Source of the DNA: JBGTIS01 sp041745535
GTDB lineage: Bacteria; Bacteroidota; Bacteroidia; Cytophagales; Cyclobacteriaceae
Assembly: GCA_041745535.1 (NCBI GenBank)
Contig: JBGTIS010000277.1
Location: 1-42,260, forward strand
Reading direction: 5' to 3'
DNA: 42,260 nucleotides
In this document: positions 41,516 to 42,260 of the stretch, piece after piece
Numbering within the stretch: position 1 is the first letter of the stretch
Layout: each line of letters begins with the position of its first letter
Position numbers and translations under genes: made by a program
Notes under the pieces: model-generated
Databases searched by the model: none
What the model was told of the DNA's origin: nothing
Seen by the model: only the letters and a program-made list of their open reading frames with translations

Positions 41516-42260
41516 ATTGAATGCCTTTGGGGTTAAAAGGAACCAGTTGCCATTTGCCTGCCAGCAATACGTTGAGGTGCCGGTAACCGATTTCGTATAA
41601 CATCGTCGCGGCTTTGCCAAAACAACTGGTAATTTCATCAGGATGGTGCGCATCGGTATTGATGTGCACGGGAATACCGAGGGCAAACATTTTTTCCAGG
41701 ATCCACCGGCTGGGATAAGTTTCCAACGTTTTTTTCTTGTAAATGCCCCGGGTGTTTACTTCTACAATAATCCCAGATTGCGCTATCAAAGCAAGGGTTT
41801 CATCAATCTGTGCCACATACCAGAGTGCTAATTCACTGAAAAGATTTCCGTCTTCATTCTGAATTTTAATTTTATCCATATGGCCCAGTATATCCGGCGG
41901 ATTTTCCACAATCATTTTCCGGGTAAGTTCGTAGTACCGGCTTACGGCCTGCTGGATATTGCCATCAAATATTTGCTCTAATCCATACAAAAATACCTTA
42001 TGTTGCCCATCTATTTCCCAGAGCGATTCGTCAGGAAAATGGTCTACAAAATGCACCGAGCCAATGGTGTAATCCAGTTCCAGCCCCTGTATAAACCGGT
42101 TGTTCGGACCCATCATTTGTGGAATGTAGTCTACCTCCAGGCCTAGATAAACTTGTATTTTTCCTTCGTATTCTTTTTTTATGGCTTGAATTTCTCTACG
42201 ATAATTCTGCGACTTTTCCATGGGCATGCACCAGGCCGTTGCAAAAGGCAGGGGCGCATG
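41508..42260 (-). CDS. PHP-domain histidinol phosphatase-like protein (5' partial)
   Basis: The frame is open to the right edge ('HAPLPFATAWCMPMEKS' is encoded from 42260 downward), so the gene is cut there; 250 residues are visible and the N-terminal HxH metal motif lies outside the window. The visible part has the HisJ/HisK marks 'GLEVDYIP', 'DYTIGSVHFVD', 'DILGHMDKIKI', 'IIVEVNTRGIYKK' and 'PVHINTDAHHPDEI', which carry metal-binding His and Asp residues of the PHP fold. Histidinol phosphatase dephosphorylates L-histidinol phosphate in histidine synthesis; no other his gene is nearby and the downstream gene encodes a DUF5690 transporter, so another phosphomonoester may be the real substrate. 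Overlaps that gene by 8 bases. Confidence 0.88.
   Translation of the reverse strand, partial: HAPLPFATAWCMPMEKSQNYRREIQAIKKEYEGKIQVYLGLEVDYIPQMMGPNNRFIQGLELDYTIGSVHFVDHFPDESLWEIDGQHKVFLYGLEQIFDGNIQQAVSRYYELTRKMIVENPPDILGHMDKIKIQNEDGNLFSELALWYVAQIDETLALIAQSGIIVEVNTRGIYKKKTLETYPSRWILEKMFALGIPVHINTDAHHPDEITSCFGKAATMLYEIGYRHLNVLLAGKWQLVPFNPKGIQYD

Noticed and set aside
1..42260. tRNA, rRNA, CRISPR array, prophage
   Set aside because: No cloverleaf-like sequence, conserved rRNA text, regularly spaced repeats or phage structural genes were recognised by reading.

Overview
The window looks like chromosomal DNA from a member of the Bacteroidota, most likely an environmental Cytophagales-type bacterium. 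The evidence is a SusC/SusD pair, many lipoproteins, a DUF5690 transporter, AT-rich spacers and several TAnnTTTG-like -7 boxes. I see no rRNA, tRNA, CRISPR array, prophage or intact insertion sequence. Both edges cut genes: an MbnP-like protein on the left and a PHP-type histidinol phosphatase on the right.

Layout. (1) 2-1774 (+): MbnP-like protein followed by an MbnH-like di-haem peroxidase. (2) 1793-8027 (-): a catabolic operon resembling the non-phosphorylative L-fucose/L-rhamnose route (SDR, FAH hydrolase, SDR) joined to a ribose-type ABC importer; its leader is rich in inverted repeats. (3) 8249-9847 (-): a secreted protein of unknown role and a beta-barrel porin. (4) 10399-14785: a NarL-type response regulator divergent from a large exported TPR-CHAT protein with a C-terminal membrane anchor. 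(5) 15208-17777 (-): ECF sigma factor, putative anti-sigma factor and an outer-membrane protein. (6) 18035-19054 (+): threonine aldolase. (7) 19426-31008 (+): a polysaccharide utilisation locus with SusC, SusD, two GH144-like enzymes and a GH3 beta-glucosidase, a gene set that fits beta-1,2-glucan. One small conserved gene lies inside it on the opposite strand. (8) 31066-35767 (+): Crp/Fnr regulator, spondin-domain lipoprotein preceded by strong palindromes, metallophosphoesterase and 4-alpha-glucanotransferase. (9) 35764-42260: hydroxyacid dehydrogenase, decayed transposase remnant, lipid kinase, ComB-like protein, GDPD/PI-PLC-like secreted protein, DUF5690 transporter and histidinol phosphatase.

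How the parts fit. The glycan locus gives a plausible full path: SusD/SusC bind and import, the GH144-like enzymes cut beta-1,2-glucan to short sophoro-oligosaccharides, and GH3 releases glucose. The ABC operon would import a sugar and oxidise it to small acids. The sigma/anti-sigma/OMP and response regulator/CHAT units look like envelope-signalling modules.

The least explained items are the exported CHAT protein with its altered response regulator, the palindrome cluster between the Crp gene and the spondin gene, the rearranged spondin protein, and the hairpins embedded in signal-peptide coding regions of the glycan locus.
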